DNA of 64,000 nt, taken from positions 124,001-188,000 of the forward strand of contig JANOSH010000051.1 in the NCBI GenBank assembly GCA_031415695.1. Reading direction: 5' to 3'. The stretch is from JANOSH01 sp031415695 (GTDB lineage Bacteria > Actinomycetota > Acidimicrobiia > Acidimicrobiales > Ilumatobacteraceae). A program made the translations under genes and the position numbers. The notes under the pieces were generated by a model. It saw only the letters and a list, made by a program, of their open reading frames with translations. It searched no databases and was not told the DNA's origin. Positions 8,746-17,556 of this stretch are shown here, one piece after another. How positions within the stretch are numbered: the stretch's first letter is position 1; every line of letters starts with the position of its first letter.

Positions 8746-9474
8746 GCGCGTCTGGGCTATTAATGCGGGTCTGAGCCCCTCGGCGACAAGCGCATCGCGT
8801 AGACCATCGACATGACCTTCAAAAAACCAGGTCGAACCGCTACCAGCCAACGTTGGACGTCGCCCCGCTAGAGAAGTGAGAACATCTCGCCATCGTGCCA
8901 ACTCGGGCGCAACAGCCACGGCGGCATCCTCCAGATCGTTGGGACGGTCCGAACGTGGTCCCCCGAGTGCATCCCAAGCCTGAAACGCCTGCACCGTTGA
9001 CACTCCAACCGGCGGGGTGACGAGCGTAAACAGCCGGGAGAACGGTTCGAGTGGTTCGACACGATCGCCGATGCCAGTGACGCGCGCTCGGCCCCCGACC
9101 ACACAGAACGGCACATCGGCGCCCAACTGTGTGGCAATTGTCACATCGGAAACACCAGCCCAACGAAGCACGGCGGCCGCGTCGGCCGACCCGCCGCCGA
9201 GTCCACCTTGGGCTGGGATCTGTTTGTCGACATGGACCCGTGCGCAACGGTGGCTCGCAACTAGCGCTTTCGACACCAGATTTGAACCGTCGAGCGGAAG
9301 CCCCTGCGCATACGGCCCGCTCATTGACAGACCCTCACCCTCGGAAAAGGTGAGCGTGTCGGCCAGGGCCAAGCTCACCATCTCCGCGTCGATGAGGTGA
9401 TAGCCGTCGTTTCGCACACCCGTGAGGCGCAAGCTGACCGTCAGCTTGGCGTGCGCTCGAACGACGAGTCCCAT
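8731..9474 (-). CDS. ispE: 4-diphosphocytidyl-2-C-methyl-D-erythritol kinase
   Basis: This 247-residue GHMP kinase phosphorylates CDP-methylerythritol in the non-mevalonate isoprenoid pathway. The ATP-binding loop QGGLGGGSADAAAV is intact, and the start AHAKLTVSLRLTG is typical of IspE. It is somewhat shorter than the usual 280-310 residues. It follows rsmA by 6 nt, the usual actinobacterial pairing. Its stop lies inside the terminator hairpin. Confidence 0.95.
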   Translation of the reverse strand: MGLVVRAHAKLTVSLRLTGVRNDGYHLIDAEMVSLALADTLTFSEGEGLSMSGPYAQGLPLDGSNLVSKALVASHRCARVHVDKQIPAQGGLGGGSADAAAVLRWAGVSDVTIATQLGADVPFCVVGGRARVTGIGDRVEPLEPFSRLFTLVTPPVGVSTVQAFQAWDALGGPRSDRPNDLEDAAVAVAPELARWRDVLTSLAGRRPTLAGSGSTWFFEGHVDGLRDALVAEGLRPALIAQTRTDRP

Positions 9475-9480
9475 CGGTTT

Positions 9481-10302
9481 CTAGCTTGTCACGTTTTGTG
9501 CCATGCGCACCCAAGCCGCCAGGTCGAGTTCCTCGGCCCGGGCGTCGGGCCTAACCCCGCTGCGCTCGATGGCGTCGGCGGTCATCACCCCAACCAAGGA
9601 CCGGCGCAGCATCTTGCGGCGTTGACCGAAACCGGCAGTGACCAACTGGAACACTAGGTCTCGTTCGGGGCCGCTCGGAAGTGGTGGCGGGACGATGCGA
9701 GTAATTTCCACCAAAGCGGAGTCGACCTTTGGTCGCGGAATGAACACCGTTGGCGGTACTGCGCCGACGATCTTAGCTGTCGCCCACGACGCGACCTTAA
9801 CGCTCACACCCCCATAGATCTTTGATCCGGGCACGGCGCACAACCGTTGGGCAGCCTCTTTTTGCACCATGAGCAGCATCCGCTCGATCGACGGAACACC
9901 ATCGAGAATGTCGGCAATGAGCGGAGTGGCGATGTTGTACGGGAGGTTAGCAACCAGTACCCAGTGCTCCGACCGGCTCAGTGTTGACGACCAGTCGATG
10001 GTGAGTGCATCGGCCTCGATGATCGTCGCCCCTAATGGCACCACCTCGTCGCGAAGATAGGCAGCCAAACCTCGATCGACCTCGATGCCCGATACGTGGG
10101 CTCCCGTTTCGATGAGTGCCCGCGTAAGGGCACCAAGGCCAGGCCCGATTTCGACAACATGGTCGCCAGGCCCAACGCGGGCGAGTCGAGCGATTTTGCG
10201 AACAGTATTCGGGTCGACAACAAAGTTCTGGCCGAATGCTCGCTGCGGGGCGAGACCATAGCGCTCGAGCAGGTCGAGCGTGTCACGTGGATTGAGAGTC
10301 AA
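9481..10302 (-). CDS. rsmA: 16S rRNA dimethyladenosine transferase RsmA (KsgA)
   Basis: This 273-residue enzyme dimethylates A1518 and A1519 of 16S rRNA. GQNFVVDPNTVRKI, the SAM motif VEIGPGLGALT and the catalytic NLPYNI are all present. The frame is open far upstream, but that part overlaps the preceding gene. I chose the TTG at 10302 (reading (M)TLNPRDTLDLLERYG), which lies 8 nt after the upstream stop with a weak GGTAGG before it. A different start within a few codons is possible. Confidence 0.94.
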   Translation of the reverse strand: MTLNPRDTLDLLERYGLAPQRAFGQNFVVDPNTVRKIARLARVGPGDHVVEIGPGLGALTRALIETGAHVSGIEVDRGLAAYLRDEVVPLGATIIEADALTIDWSSTLSRSEHWVLVANLPYNIATPLIADILDGVPSIERMLLMVQKEAAQRLCAVPGSKIYGGVSVKVASWATAKIVGAVPPTVFIPRPKVDSALVEITRIVPPPLPSGPERDLVFQLVTAGFGQRRKMLRRSLVGVMTADAIERSGVRPDARAEELDLAAWVRMAQNVTS

Positions 10303-10310
10303 CGAAACGC

Positions 10311-10841
10311 CTACCAGTTGACACGAACAGGAATCGGCGACTCGATGAGGTCGGCGATGTCCTCGAAAACCTTGTCGCTGATGGCCAACACATGCCCGGC
10401 GGCCAGATCGAGTTGGGTAGCCACTACACACGTAGTGGTTCTGCCGTTGTTCAAATTGGTGACGCGCACGGTCGTTCCGCCTGGAATGGTCTTGCTGCGC
10501 GACACGCAGGGACGCGGCAGGTTGTACCACGGCAGCGGGAACGCCCGCCATGCCGCCAGACCGTCGGACTGGGTGGGCGGGGCTGGCGCCGGAACGCCAA
10601 TGAGCACTGGTGCTGGCTCGACAGTGCTGGAAGGTCCGCTGAGGTAGCCGATCTCGGCAACTGTGTTCGGACTCGTTGATGCAGTCGTTTGCGAACGTCC
10701 CACGCCCAAATCATTGCCGGGTGCGCTTGCAGTCGCTGGCTGGCGTTGTGGTGACGGGTTACGCAGCAGCGACGGCAGAAAAGCGGCAGTGACTACGGCC
10801 GCTGCAAGCATTCTTTTGATGTCTCCTGATTGCATACTCAC
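10311..10841 (-). CDS. Secreted RlpA-like (double-psi beta-barrel) protein
   Basis: This 176-residue protein begins at a GTG with an N-terminal hydrophobic segment (MLAAAVVTAAFLPSLL) that fits a signal peptide or anchor. A Pro/Ser/Thr-rich linker follows to about residue 100. The C-terminal 70 residues (TVRVTNLNNGRTTTCVVA, LAISDKVFEDIADL) resemble the RlpA/resuscitation-factor-associated double-psi beta barrel. The slot between tatD and rsmA is taken by rpfB in mycobacteria, so a cell-wall role is plausible. The exact activity is not shown. Confidence 0.7.
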   Translation of the reverse strand: MSMQSGDIKRMLAAAVVTAAFLPSLLRNPSPQRQPATASAPGNDLGVGRSQTTASTSPNTVAEIGYLSGPSSTVEPAPVLIGVPAPAPPTQSDGLAAWRAFPLPWYNLPRPCVSRSKTIPGGTTVRVTNLNNGRTTTCVVATQLDLAAGHVLAISDKVFEDIADLIESPIPVRVNW

Positions 10842-10886
10842 GGCACGTTCACTCTCCCCTCTGTGCTAGCTGAACCAGAGATCCTC

Positions 10887-11654
10887 TCAACCTAGGTCGG
10901 CAGGCAACCCGAAAGCAACGACGGTGTTACGAAACGTCCAATCGGCAACCGCAACTGTGGGCACGCCGCGCACCCCCGCGATGGCCTCGGCCACGATGCG
11001 GACGAGCGCGGGCTCATTGGGCCGACCACGGTATGGAACCGGTGTGAGGTACGGCGAGTCGGTCTCGACCAGCAAGCGGGTGGTCGGGCACAAGGCGGCA
11101 GCTTCACGATTATCGGCGGCATTTTTGAAGGTTACGACACCCGAAAACGAGAGATAAGCGCCCCGATCGAGGCACTTTCGCGCCTCGACTGGGCCAGCCG
11201 TAAAGCAGTGAAAGATCGTGCGATCGGGCAGACCTTCGGCGTCGAGGATGTCGAACGTGTCGTCCCATGCGTCACGGGTATGGATCACGAGCGCTAAACC
11301 GTGCTGTTTAGCCAACGCAATCTGGGCGGCGAAGACATCGCGCTGAACCACCCGCGGAGAATGGTCGTAGTGATAATCGAGTCCGCATTCACCCACAGCA
11401 ACGACATTGGGACGCGAGATGAGGGGAACAATGGCATCGAGCCCGTTTGTGGCATCGTGAGGATGGAGACCCACGGTTGCCCAAACATCGGCGTACTGGC
11501 TCGCCGATTCGATCGCCTGAGCGCTGGTTTCAGCGGTGGTACCCACGTTCACAAAACCGACCACGCCAGCGGTTCGGGCCCGACGGAGAACCGCATCTGG
11601 GTCCTGGGAGTCTTTGCCGTAACCGAGATGACAGTGGCAATCAATCAGCTTCAC
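10887..11654 (-). CDS. tatD: TatD family metal-dependent DNase
   Basis: This 255-residue TIM-barrel metallohydrolase has the metal ligands IDCHCHL near the start, VGECGLDYHYD in the middle, LVIHTRDAWDD, FHCFTAGP and LVETDSPYLTP. TatD proteins act as 3'-5' exonucleases in DNA repair or turnover. The frame extends upstream into metG in another reading, but similarity begins at VKLIDCHCHL. I therefore chose the GTG at 11654, which overlaps the metG stop as GTGA. Confidence 0.94.
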   Translation of the reverse strand: MKLIDCHCHLGYGKDSQDPDAVLRRARTAGVVGFVNVGTTAETSAQAIESASQYADVWATVGLHPHDATNGLDAIVPLISRPNVVAVGECGLDYHYDHSPRVVQRDVFAAQIALAKQHGLALVIHTRDAWDDTFDILDAEGLPDRTIFHCFTAGPVEARKCLDRGAYLSFSGVVTFKNAADNREAAALCPTTRLLVETDSPYLTPVPYRGRPNEPALVRIVAEAIAGVRGVPTVAVADWTFRNTVVAFGLPADLG

Positions 11655-13174
11655 GATGCTGGTTTGGGCGGGGAGAAGCGAGGAAACAACGACTCGCCCT
11701 TGTGGACCTGCAGGCCGCCAGGATAGCCGCCCCACTGAGCCGCCTGCGGCAACCGCTGGTCGTCGACGTTGCCCGGTAGCCCAAGCCGGGTCCAGATGGC
11801 CTGGCAGCTGGTGGGAATAGCCGGACTCGCCAGAATCGCAACGATTCGCAATGCTTCGAGTGCGTCGCCCATCACCGCGTCGAGGTCGGGTCCCGGCTCC
11901 ATTTTCCACGGTTCATGTCGCTCAAGATGGGCGTTGGTAGCCCGAACCAAAAGCCACGTTGCCCGGAGCGCGTCGGATGGCTGCACCGCCGCCCACCCCT
12001 GAGCCGTATCGACATACGCCTCGTGAGCTAGCTGGGCCAGCGGCGAGCTCGGTGATGGTGCCGGACCGACACCACCACATAGCTTTCCGACAACGGTGGC
12101 AACGCGGCTCAAGAGGTTGCCAAGGTTGTTGGCCAGGTCGGCGTTGTAGCGAGCGACCATTTGCTCATAGCTGAAGTCGCCGTCTTGCCCAAAGACAAGA
12201 TCGGCGAGGAAGTGATAGCGGTAGCCGTCGACCCCGAAATCGGCGACAAGGTCGTTCGGCGCGATCTGGTTCAAACGGGTCTTTGACATCTTTTCGCCGC
12301 CGACGAGCAGGAAACCCGTGACATACACGTTGAGAGGTGGCTCAAGCCCAGCCGACATGAGCATTGCGGGCCAGTACACACAATGGAACCGCAAGATGTC
12401 CTTGCCGATCATGTGACGGCCTGGCCACCACCCCTCGAACCGTTCAAGGTCGGCACCATATCCAACCGCGGTGATGTAGTTGGCCAACGCATCGAACCAC
12501 ACGTAGGTGACGTGAGCTGGGTCCCACGGGAGCGGCACGCCCCAAGTAATGGACGTTCGCGAAATGGAGAAATTTTTCAGACCCTGCTTGATGAAGCCCA
12601 GCGCCTCGTTGCGTTTGGTCGCGGGTGAAACAGCATCTGGATGCGCTGCATACCAAGCAAGGAGCCGGTCCTCGTAGTTCGATAGCTTGAAAAAGTAGTT
12701 CTCCTCGACAAGGTGTTCGACGGGTCGACCGTGAATTGTGCAGTTGCCGTTGTCGAGTTCGGCTTCCTCGTAGTACGCCTCGCACGCCACGCAGTACAGG
12801 CCCTCGTACCGGTTGAGTTCGATATCACCGTTGTCGTAGCAGGCCTGCAAGAGCGCCTGCACGCCACGGTGATGCCGGGGCTCGCTCGTACGGATGAAAT
12901 CGTCATTTGCAACATTGAGGTCGCCCCACACGTCGACAAATCGCTGCGCCGTTCGATCGGCCCACGACTGCGGGGTCTCGTCGTGGGCTTCGGCGGCTCG
13001 TTGGATCTTGAGTCCGTGTTCGTCGGTTCCCGTGAGGAAATGCACGTCTTCGCCCAAGAGGCGATGCCAACGAGTGACGGCGTCGGCTGTGACAGTGCAA
13101 TACGCGTGCCCGATGTGGGGCACGTCGTTCACGTAATAAATCGGGGTGGAGAGGTAGTACCGGTCGTTAGGCAC
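11651..13174 (-). CDS. metG: Methionyl-tRNA synthetase
   Basis: This class I aminoacyl-tRNA synthetase charges tRNA-Met. HIGH appears as VPHIGHAY, KMSKS as EKMSKTR, and a zinc-knuckle type insertion is present (YCVACEAYY, NCTIHG). Family similarity starts at YYLSTPIYYVND. The GTG at 13174 is preceded by GAAGGGG at a good distance, giving 507 residues. An ATG at 13204 would add ten residues and cannot be excluded. The metG-tatD-rsmA-ispE order is classical for actinobacteria. Confidence 0.95.
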   Translation of the reverse strand: MPNDRYYLSTPIYYVNDVPHIGHAYCTVTADAVTRWHRLLGEDVHFLTGTDEHGLKIQRAAEAHDETPQSWADRTAQRFVDVWGDLNVANDDFIRTSEPRHHRGVQALLQACYDNGDIELNRYEGLYCVACEAYYEEAELDNGNCTIHGRPVEHLVEENYFFKLSNYEDRLLAWYAAHPDAVSPATKRNEALGFIKQGLKNFSISRTSITWGVPLPWDPAHVTYVWFDALANYITAVGYGADLERFEGWWPGRHMIGKDILRFHCVYWPAMLMSAGLEPPLNVYVTGFLLVGGEKMSKTRLNQIAPNDLVADFGVDGYRYHFLADLVFGQDGDFSYEQMVARYNADLANNLGNLLSRVATVVGKLCGGVGPAPSPSSPLAQLAHEAYVDTAQGWAAVQPSDALRATWLLVRATNAHLERHEPWKMEPGPDLDAVMGDALEALRIVAILASPAIPTSCQAIWTRLGLPGNVDDQRLPQAAQWGGYPGGLQVHKGESLFPRFSPPKPAS

Positions 13175-13251
13175 AGGGCGCCCCTTCAAGTCCCTTGATG
13201 GCATCCGCAGAGGCTACGCCTGTTCGGCCGACCATGCGGAGCGGTTCGCCC

Positions 13252-14040
13252 TCAACGCGCGGTTCGTCGCCCGTATCTCATGCCAGCTGCGAACGTCGTT
13301 CCGGCCACAACGGCGGCACCGGCCGCTGCGCTGGAGGCCCGAACCACCGACTTTCGTTTGCGGCTGAAAACCACTCTTGGCCAACCTCGATGTTGTGCGT
13401 GGCGTGAAAGTGGACCATCTGGATTTACCGCAACCGGGTGACCAACTAGTTCAAGCATCGGGATATCGGATGCAGAGTCTGAGTATCCGTAGCACAGATT
13501 CATGTCGTAGCTTTCCCACCGGGCCAGATCGATGATGGCCTCGACCTTGCCGACCCCATAGCAAAACGGACCGACGAGAGCACCCGTGTACAGTCCATCA
13601 ACCACTTCAGCAACGGTGCCGATTCCACCGGTCATGCCGAGCGCGGCGGCCAAGGGACCCACGAGTTCGATGGGTGATGCCGACACAATGTAGGTGTCGT
13701 GACCGTGTTCTCTGTGACGTTCGAGCAGGCTACGTGCCTCGGGTCGGATCCGGTCAAGAAGTTTCGGGATTATGACACCATTGAGCGCCGCTAGATCGGC
13801 TTGCTTGACGCCAGCGACCGCCGAGAGCAGCCGATCGCGTGTCTGATCAGTCGTGTTGTCTGACGCTCCCGATACCCGAAACAACAGCGCCTGGACGGCG
13901 TCGCGAGCGAACTGACTGCTGGGGACCAGATCATTGCGCCAAGCGGTAACGCCGAAGACGAAGGCGGAAGATCCGCTGATTAACGTCCGATCGAGATCGA
14001 AGAACGCGGCGGCGCGGGTGCCGTGAAGGGGAACTTCCAC
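13252..14040 (-). CDS. HAD-IB family hydrolase (phosphoserine-phosphatase-like)
   Basis: This 262-residue protein has the HAD nucleophile motif FFDLDRTL near the start, motif II at IVSASPIE, and motif IV at YSDSASDIPMLE, so it is a competent phosphatase of subfamily IB. A basic Ala/Gly-rich C-terminal segment (about 235-255) may be a membrane-associated helix. The substrate is unknown. Relatives include SerB-like and CicA-like proteins that act on phosphoserine or lysophospholipids. It starts at GTG and lies in the leftward gene string between metG and the NTase-GNAT gene. Confidence 0.85.
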   Translation of the reverse strand: MEVPLHGTRAAAFFDLDRTLISGSSAFVFGVTAWRNDLVPSSQFARDAVQALLFRVSGASDNTTDQTRDRLLSAVAGVKQADLAALNGVIIPKLLDRIRPEARSLLERHREHGHDTYIVSASPIELVGPLAAALGMTGGIGTVAEVVDGLYTGALVGPFCYGVGKVEAIIDLARWESYDMNLCYGYSDSASDIPMLELVGHPVAVNPDGPLSRHAQHRGWPRVVFSRKRKSVVRASSAAAGAAVVAGTTFAAGMRYGRRTAR

Positions 14041-14060
14041 GCCGCGAAACTTATCGTCAA

Positions 14061-15092
14061 TTACCGTGAATAGCGCTCAATGAGCAGTTCGGATCCTACG
14101 GAATGCACAAACCCGTCGCGGGTCCAACCGAGGCGGCTCCAGAATGCTGCTGCTCGATCGTTGCCCTTCACGCAAAACACTCGAATATCGGAGAACCCCA
14201 GGGCATTGGCCGCAGCGACACCTTGATGCACTAGGGGATCGAGCAAGCGTTGGCCCCACACAATGGGGTGCGCGTTGAAGCCGAAAAGCACCCCGGTCTT
14301 GGATGGATCAAGTTCGGGACCCAGCCAGCGAACTACCCCGAGACTGCCAACGGTCGCAGCGCCCTCGGTCGCTACTCCCACCCACGAATCAGTCAGCCCG
14401 CAGCGTTGACGCCAGTATCGCAACAGTTGGTCCGGTCGAGCCGCCGCAAGGTCGGCGGTGGAGCCGAACGAGTACGGCAGGGCGTTTGCAGCGGGGGGCT
14501 CGGCGTCCGGCGACGCGTAGGTCCGATGTAGATAGGCAGCATGCACTGCAGCCATGGCGCCATAGTCGGCCGCTTCAGCTCGTCGATAGTCGACCCGATT
14601 TCCTCGGCCGAACGGCGCTGGCAGCCGAGCGCCCGCAGCGTCGGCGAGTAGATGGAGGTCGGCATAGGCACGCTCGCTTGGTTCGGGCCCGGCGTTGTTC
14701 AGTATGTGGGCCTCGATATTTAGGCAACGCACGGGTCGACCAACGATGAATCCGCGACCGTCGAGATGGTCCCGGTCGTAGCGGAACTCGCGTCCGCCTT
14801 CCAGATGTTGGTGCAAATCGTTGGTGAGAGGCTGTAGCTCGACGCTTCGACCATCGGCGGTGGAGGCCCGCATCCACCCCGGTGTGTGTGTGCTAACTGC
14901 GCTGTAGCCGAGAACGTCGAGAACGTGAATGGCCTCGTTCAATTCATCCGCAGCAACCGAGAGGTCGAGATCGTTGTGAACACGTGACTGTCGGCCCACA
15001 AGGGCGTCTATTCCCCACCCGCCTTCGATGATGGGGGCAACCTCGGCGAGGTGCAGCGCATCGAGCACTCGCAGAACGTCGTGGCCGGTCAT
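14061..15092 (-). CDS. Fusion of LinA/LnuA-type nucleotidyltransferase and GNAT acetyltransferase
   Basis: Residues 1-165 resemble lincosamide/aminoglycoside nucleotidyltransferases, with IEGGWGIDAL and HNDLDLSV as the GG and DxD metal-binding motifs. Residues about 170-343 are a GNAT acetyltransferase domain: YRRAEAADYGAMAAVHAAYL, then NALGFSDIRVFCVKGNDRAAAFWSRLGW as the terminal acetyl-CoA region. Both activities modify antibiotics in known families, but the substrate here is unknown. Start is ATG 15092, with GTG 15095 as an alternative, 8 nt after rsmI. No sign of recent transfer was noticed. Confidence 0.8.
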   Translation of the reverse strand: MTGHDVLRVLDALHLAEVAPIIEGGWGIDALVGRQSRVHNDLDLSVAADELNEAIHVLDVLGYSAVSTHTPGWMRASTADGRSVELQPLTNDLHQHLEGGREFRYDRDHLDGRGFIVGRPVRCLNIEAHILNNAGPEPSERAYADLHLLADAAGARLPAPFGRGNRVDYRRAEAADYGAMAAVHAAYLHRTYASPDAEPPAANALPYSFGSTADLAAARPDQLLRYWRQRCGLTDSWVGVATEGAATVGSLGVVRWLGPELDPSKTGVLFGFNAHPIVWGQRLLDPLVHQGVAAANALGFSDIRVFCVKGNDRAAAFWSRLGWTRDGFVHSVGSELLIERYSR

Positions 15093-15099
15093 CACAACG

Positions 15100-15966
15100 C
15101 TAAGTGTGTCCTACCAGAGGTGTCTCGCGTTGTGTTCGGCCGACTTGTGACAGCTCGAGAGCTCGCGAATACGCCAAATTGCGCGAAACCCCGAGCCGTT
15201 TGGCCACGTCAGACGCGGCGTCACGCGGTCGAACGCCTGTAGCGAGTGCTGACGCCAATTCGGAATCGAGATCAACCGGAGCTACTGGCGCAGCGGCCAA
15301 GATAACGACGTATTCGCCGCGCGGGGCAATGTCAGTCACATGCAAGCGTGCCTCGTCGACGCAACCGCGCCAGACCTCCTCGTGCAGCTTGGTGAGTTCT
15401 CGGACCAAGACGACTGCGCGAGACCCGGCACCAGCCTCACTGAGTTCATCGAGCAACCGGTGCAGGCGATGAGGGGCTTCGTACATGACGACGGTTCGTT
15501 GTTCGCAAACCGCCTCGGCAACTCGCAACTGACGCTCGCGACCGCTGCGAGGCAGGAAGCCTTCGTGCACGTGGCGCGCCGCTGGTAGGCCGCTGATAAC
15601 TAGCGCGGCCGTGGCGGCCACCGGGCCCGGCACAATGCTGATGATGGCGCCGACCTCAAGTGCAGCCAAAACGAGCCGCTCGCCCGGATCAGCAATACCA
15701 GGCGTGCCGGCATCGGTGACCACAGCAACGACGGACCCCCCGGCCAAGAGCTGTGCCACAGCCGTGGCCGCGTGGGCTTCGGTGTGTTCGTTGGCGACGA
15801 TGAGCCGTTTGCTCGTCGCCCCAATCCTCTGGAGCAAGAGGCCCGTACGACGGGTGTCCTCACAAACGACAACGTCGCAAGTAATTAGCGCCTCAGCTGC
15901 ACGCGGGGAGAGATCACCTAGGTTGCCGATGGGCGTTGCCACCAAAACGAGCCGCCCGGCGCTCAA
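15100..15966 (-). CDS. rsmI: 16S rRNA (cytidine-1402-2'-O)-methyltransferase
   Basis: This tetrapyrrole-methylase-fold enzyme methylates the 2'-OH of C1402 in the ribosomal P site. LVLVATPIGNLGDLSPRA, CEDTRRTG and VTDAGTPGIADPGERLV are hallmark motifs. The TTG at 15966 overlaps the stop of the DUF192 gene as TTGA and gives a 288-residue protein of normal length. A TTG at 16005 would extend it into DUF192 coding sequence. Translational coupling with DUF192 is likely. Confidence 0.94.
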   Translation of the reverse strand: MSAGRLVLVATPIGNLGDLSPRAAEALITCDVVVCEDTRRTGLLLQRIGATSKRLIVANEHTEAHAATAVAQLLAGGSVVAVVTDAGTPGIADPGERLVLAALEVGAIISIVPGPVAATAALVISGLPAARHVHEGFLPRSGRERQLRVAEAVCEQRTVVMYEAPHRLHRLLDELSEAGAGSRAVVLVRELTKLHEEVWRGCVDEARLHVTDIAPRGEYVVILAAAPVAPVDLDSELASALATGVRPRDAASDVAKRLGVSRNLAYSRALELSQVGRTQRETPLVGHT

Positions 15967-16319
15967 CGGCGCAACTCGATCTTTGCACCGCTGCGAAGTC
16001 CCCAACGGTCGAAGGATCCGGCCTCGGCTTCGATAACTAACGCTGCATGACGGACGGGCCTTCCGACACGATGGCGTTTGAGACGTTCAGTGCGAAGCAC
16101 GATTCCTTGTCGATCGACATAGGCGACATCGATATCGAACTGCATGCCGAGAGTATGGACCCAACGTGTCCGTTCGAGCACAAGACAGCCGCTGAGACCG
16201 GGCCGCCCGAGTAACCCGATAGCCCGCGCTCGGCGAATCTCGGCAACTTCCGCAGTGGCCAGGACTCGGCCATCGGTCAACAGCCACGCAACATGGGGTG
16301 GTGGCAGCGTCGGGCCCAT
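15963..16319 (-). CDS. DUF192 family protein
   Basis: This 118-residue protein has the DUF192 signature: RARGLLGR-type segment RARAIGLLGR, TLGMQFDIDVAYVDRQG and VIEAEAGSFDRWGLRSGAKI. These small beta proteins often carry a signal peptide. This one has none obvious and would be cytoplasmic. Function is unknown. It overlaps rsmI by 4 nt. Confidence 0.88.
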   Translation of the reverse strand: MGPTLPPPHVAWLLTDGRVLATAEVAEIRRARAIGLLGRPGLSGCLVLERTRWVHTLGMQFDIDVAYVDRQGIVLRTERLKRHRVGRPVRHAALVIEAEAGSFDRWGLRSGAKIELRR

Positions 16320-16331
16320 CGACTACCAAGG

Positions 16332-17489
16332 CTACTCAGAAGACGAAGACAGCCGCGCCCGCTCCTCTTGGTATTGGCCGATCGCTGAGAGTTGGGCGGT
16401 AAGGGTTGCGTCGACGTACTTCGTCCCAGCGCTCATCACCTTGTCGTAGGCCTTTTGGACTGGGTCGAGATGCCCGGTGAAATGGGGCATAACGTATTCG
16501 GCAAAGAGTTCGTAATGGCGAACCGTTGCCCGCCAGTCGCCAAAATCGGCCCCGAGCATCAGGTAGCTTCCGAAACCGCCCGACCTTTCCTGCAATCGCT
16601 GAATCTGTGCGATAGCCATTTCTGGGGTTCCAATGACTGCTCGCCCACTTTCATTCATCTGGTCGACGAGGTCGTCGAAGTCGGTGGGCAGGGGCTCGTC
16701 GCCGACAGGAATAATGTGACTGAGGTAGTTGAATACCCATTGCAGGCCGTAGCGACATGACTCTTTAGCTTGCTCAAGAGTATCGCCAAGGAACATTGGT
16801 CCCATGAGCCGCCAGCGATCCCGACCGACTATCTGCCCGTTCTCGGCGGCGTTTTCTTGAACGATGTTCCAATGGCTGGCCAGCATCTGTGTTCCGAGTG
16901 GATCGGTTGCTGCGATCGACAGCAGCCCTGTGCCGTATTTGCCCGCGAGTTTCGAACCCGACGGCGATATCGAGGCCGCGACCGCAACCTCGAAATCGGT
17001 GTACGGCTTCATCTGCAGTACTGCCTGGTCGCAGGTAAACCAGTCAGTTTGCCGTGTGACAGTCTCGCCTCGAAACAGCCGCATGATCACGTCGAACGCT
17101 TCTTCCATGCGGGGTCGTTGCGTTTCTGGGTCGATTCCGAGCATGTAGGCGTCGGTGGTGAGTTGGCCAGGGCCAACACCGAACATCATTCGTCCGCGAG
17201 TGAGGTGGTCGAGCATGACGATGCGGTCGGCCAACATGTAGGGGTGGTGATACGGGAGAGAACTGACTCCGGTACCGAGCTTGATATGGCGTGTCCTTTC
17301 GGCTGCGGCAGCAATAAAGATTTCGGGTGAGGCGATGAGTTCGCTGCCTGCCGAGTGGTGCTCACCGATCCATGCCTCGTGGTAACCAAGCTCATCAAGC
17401 AACTCGATGAGCTTCAGGTTTCGATGGAGGGCCAAATGTGGGTTGAGGCCCACCTTGTGCATTGGCGGCATGAAGATTCCGAAGCGCAT
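16332..17489 (-). CDS. LLM class flavin-dependent oxidoreductase
   Basis: This 385-residue luciferase-like TIM-barrel monooxygenase begins MRFGIFMPPMHKVG. It has the family patterns AWIGEHHS, GTGVSSLPYHHPYMLADRIVMLDHLTRGR and MFGVGPGQL. Such enzymes use reduced FMN or F420 to oxidise diverse small substrates. The cofactor and substrate cannot be told from sequence. It begins the leftward gene string and diverges from the sortase gene with 67 bp between. Confidence 0.92.
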   Translation of the reverse strand: MRFGIFMPPMHKVGLNPHLALHRNLKLIELLDELGYHEAWIGEHHSAGSELIASPEIFIAAAAERTRHIKLGTGVSSLPYHHPYMLADRIVMLDHLTRGRMMFGVGPGQLTTDAYMLGIDPETQRPRMEEAFDVIMRLFRGETVTRQTDWFTCDQAVLQMKPYTDFEVAVAASISPSGSKLAGKYGTGLLSIAATDPLGTQMLASHWNIVQENAAENGQIVGRDRWRLMGPMFLGDTLEQAKESCRYGLQWVFNYLSHIIPVGDEPLPTDFDDLVDQMNESGRAVIGTPEMAIAQIQRLQERSGGFGSYLMLGADFGDWRATVRHYELFAEYVMPHFTGHLDPVQKAYDKVMSAGTKYVDATLTAQLSAIGQYQEERARLSSSSE

Positions 17490-17556
17490 CGGGTTAGCTT
17501 GCCGCGAACTACGGCGCGCGCCTTAACTTTCCAGACGAAATGTCGACAAGTTCCAC

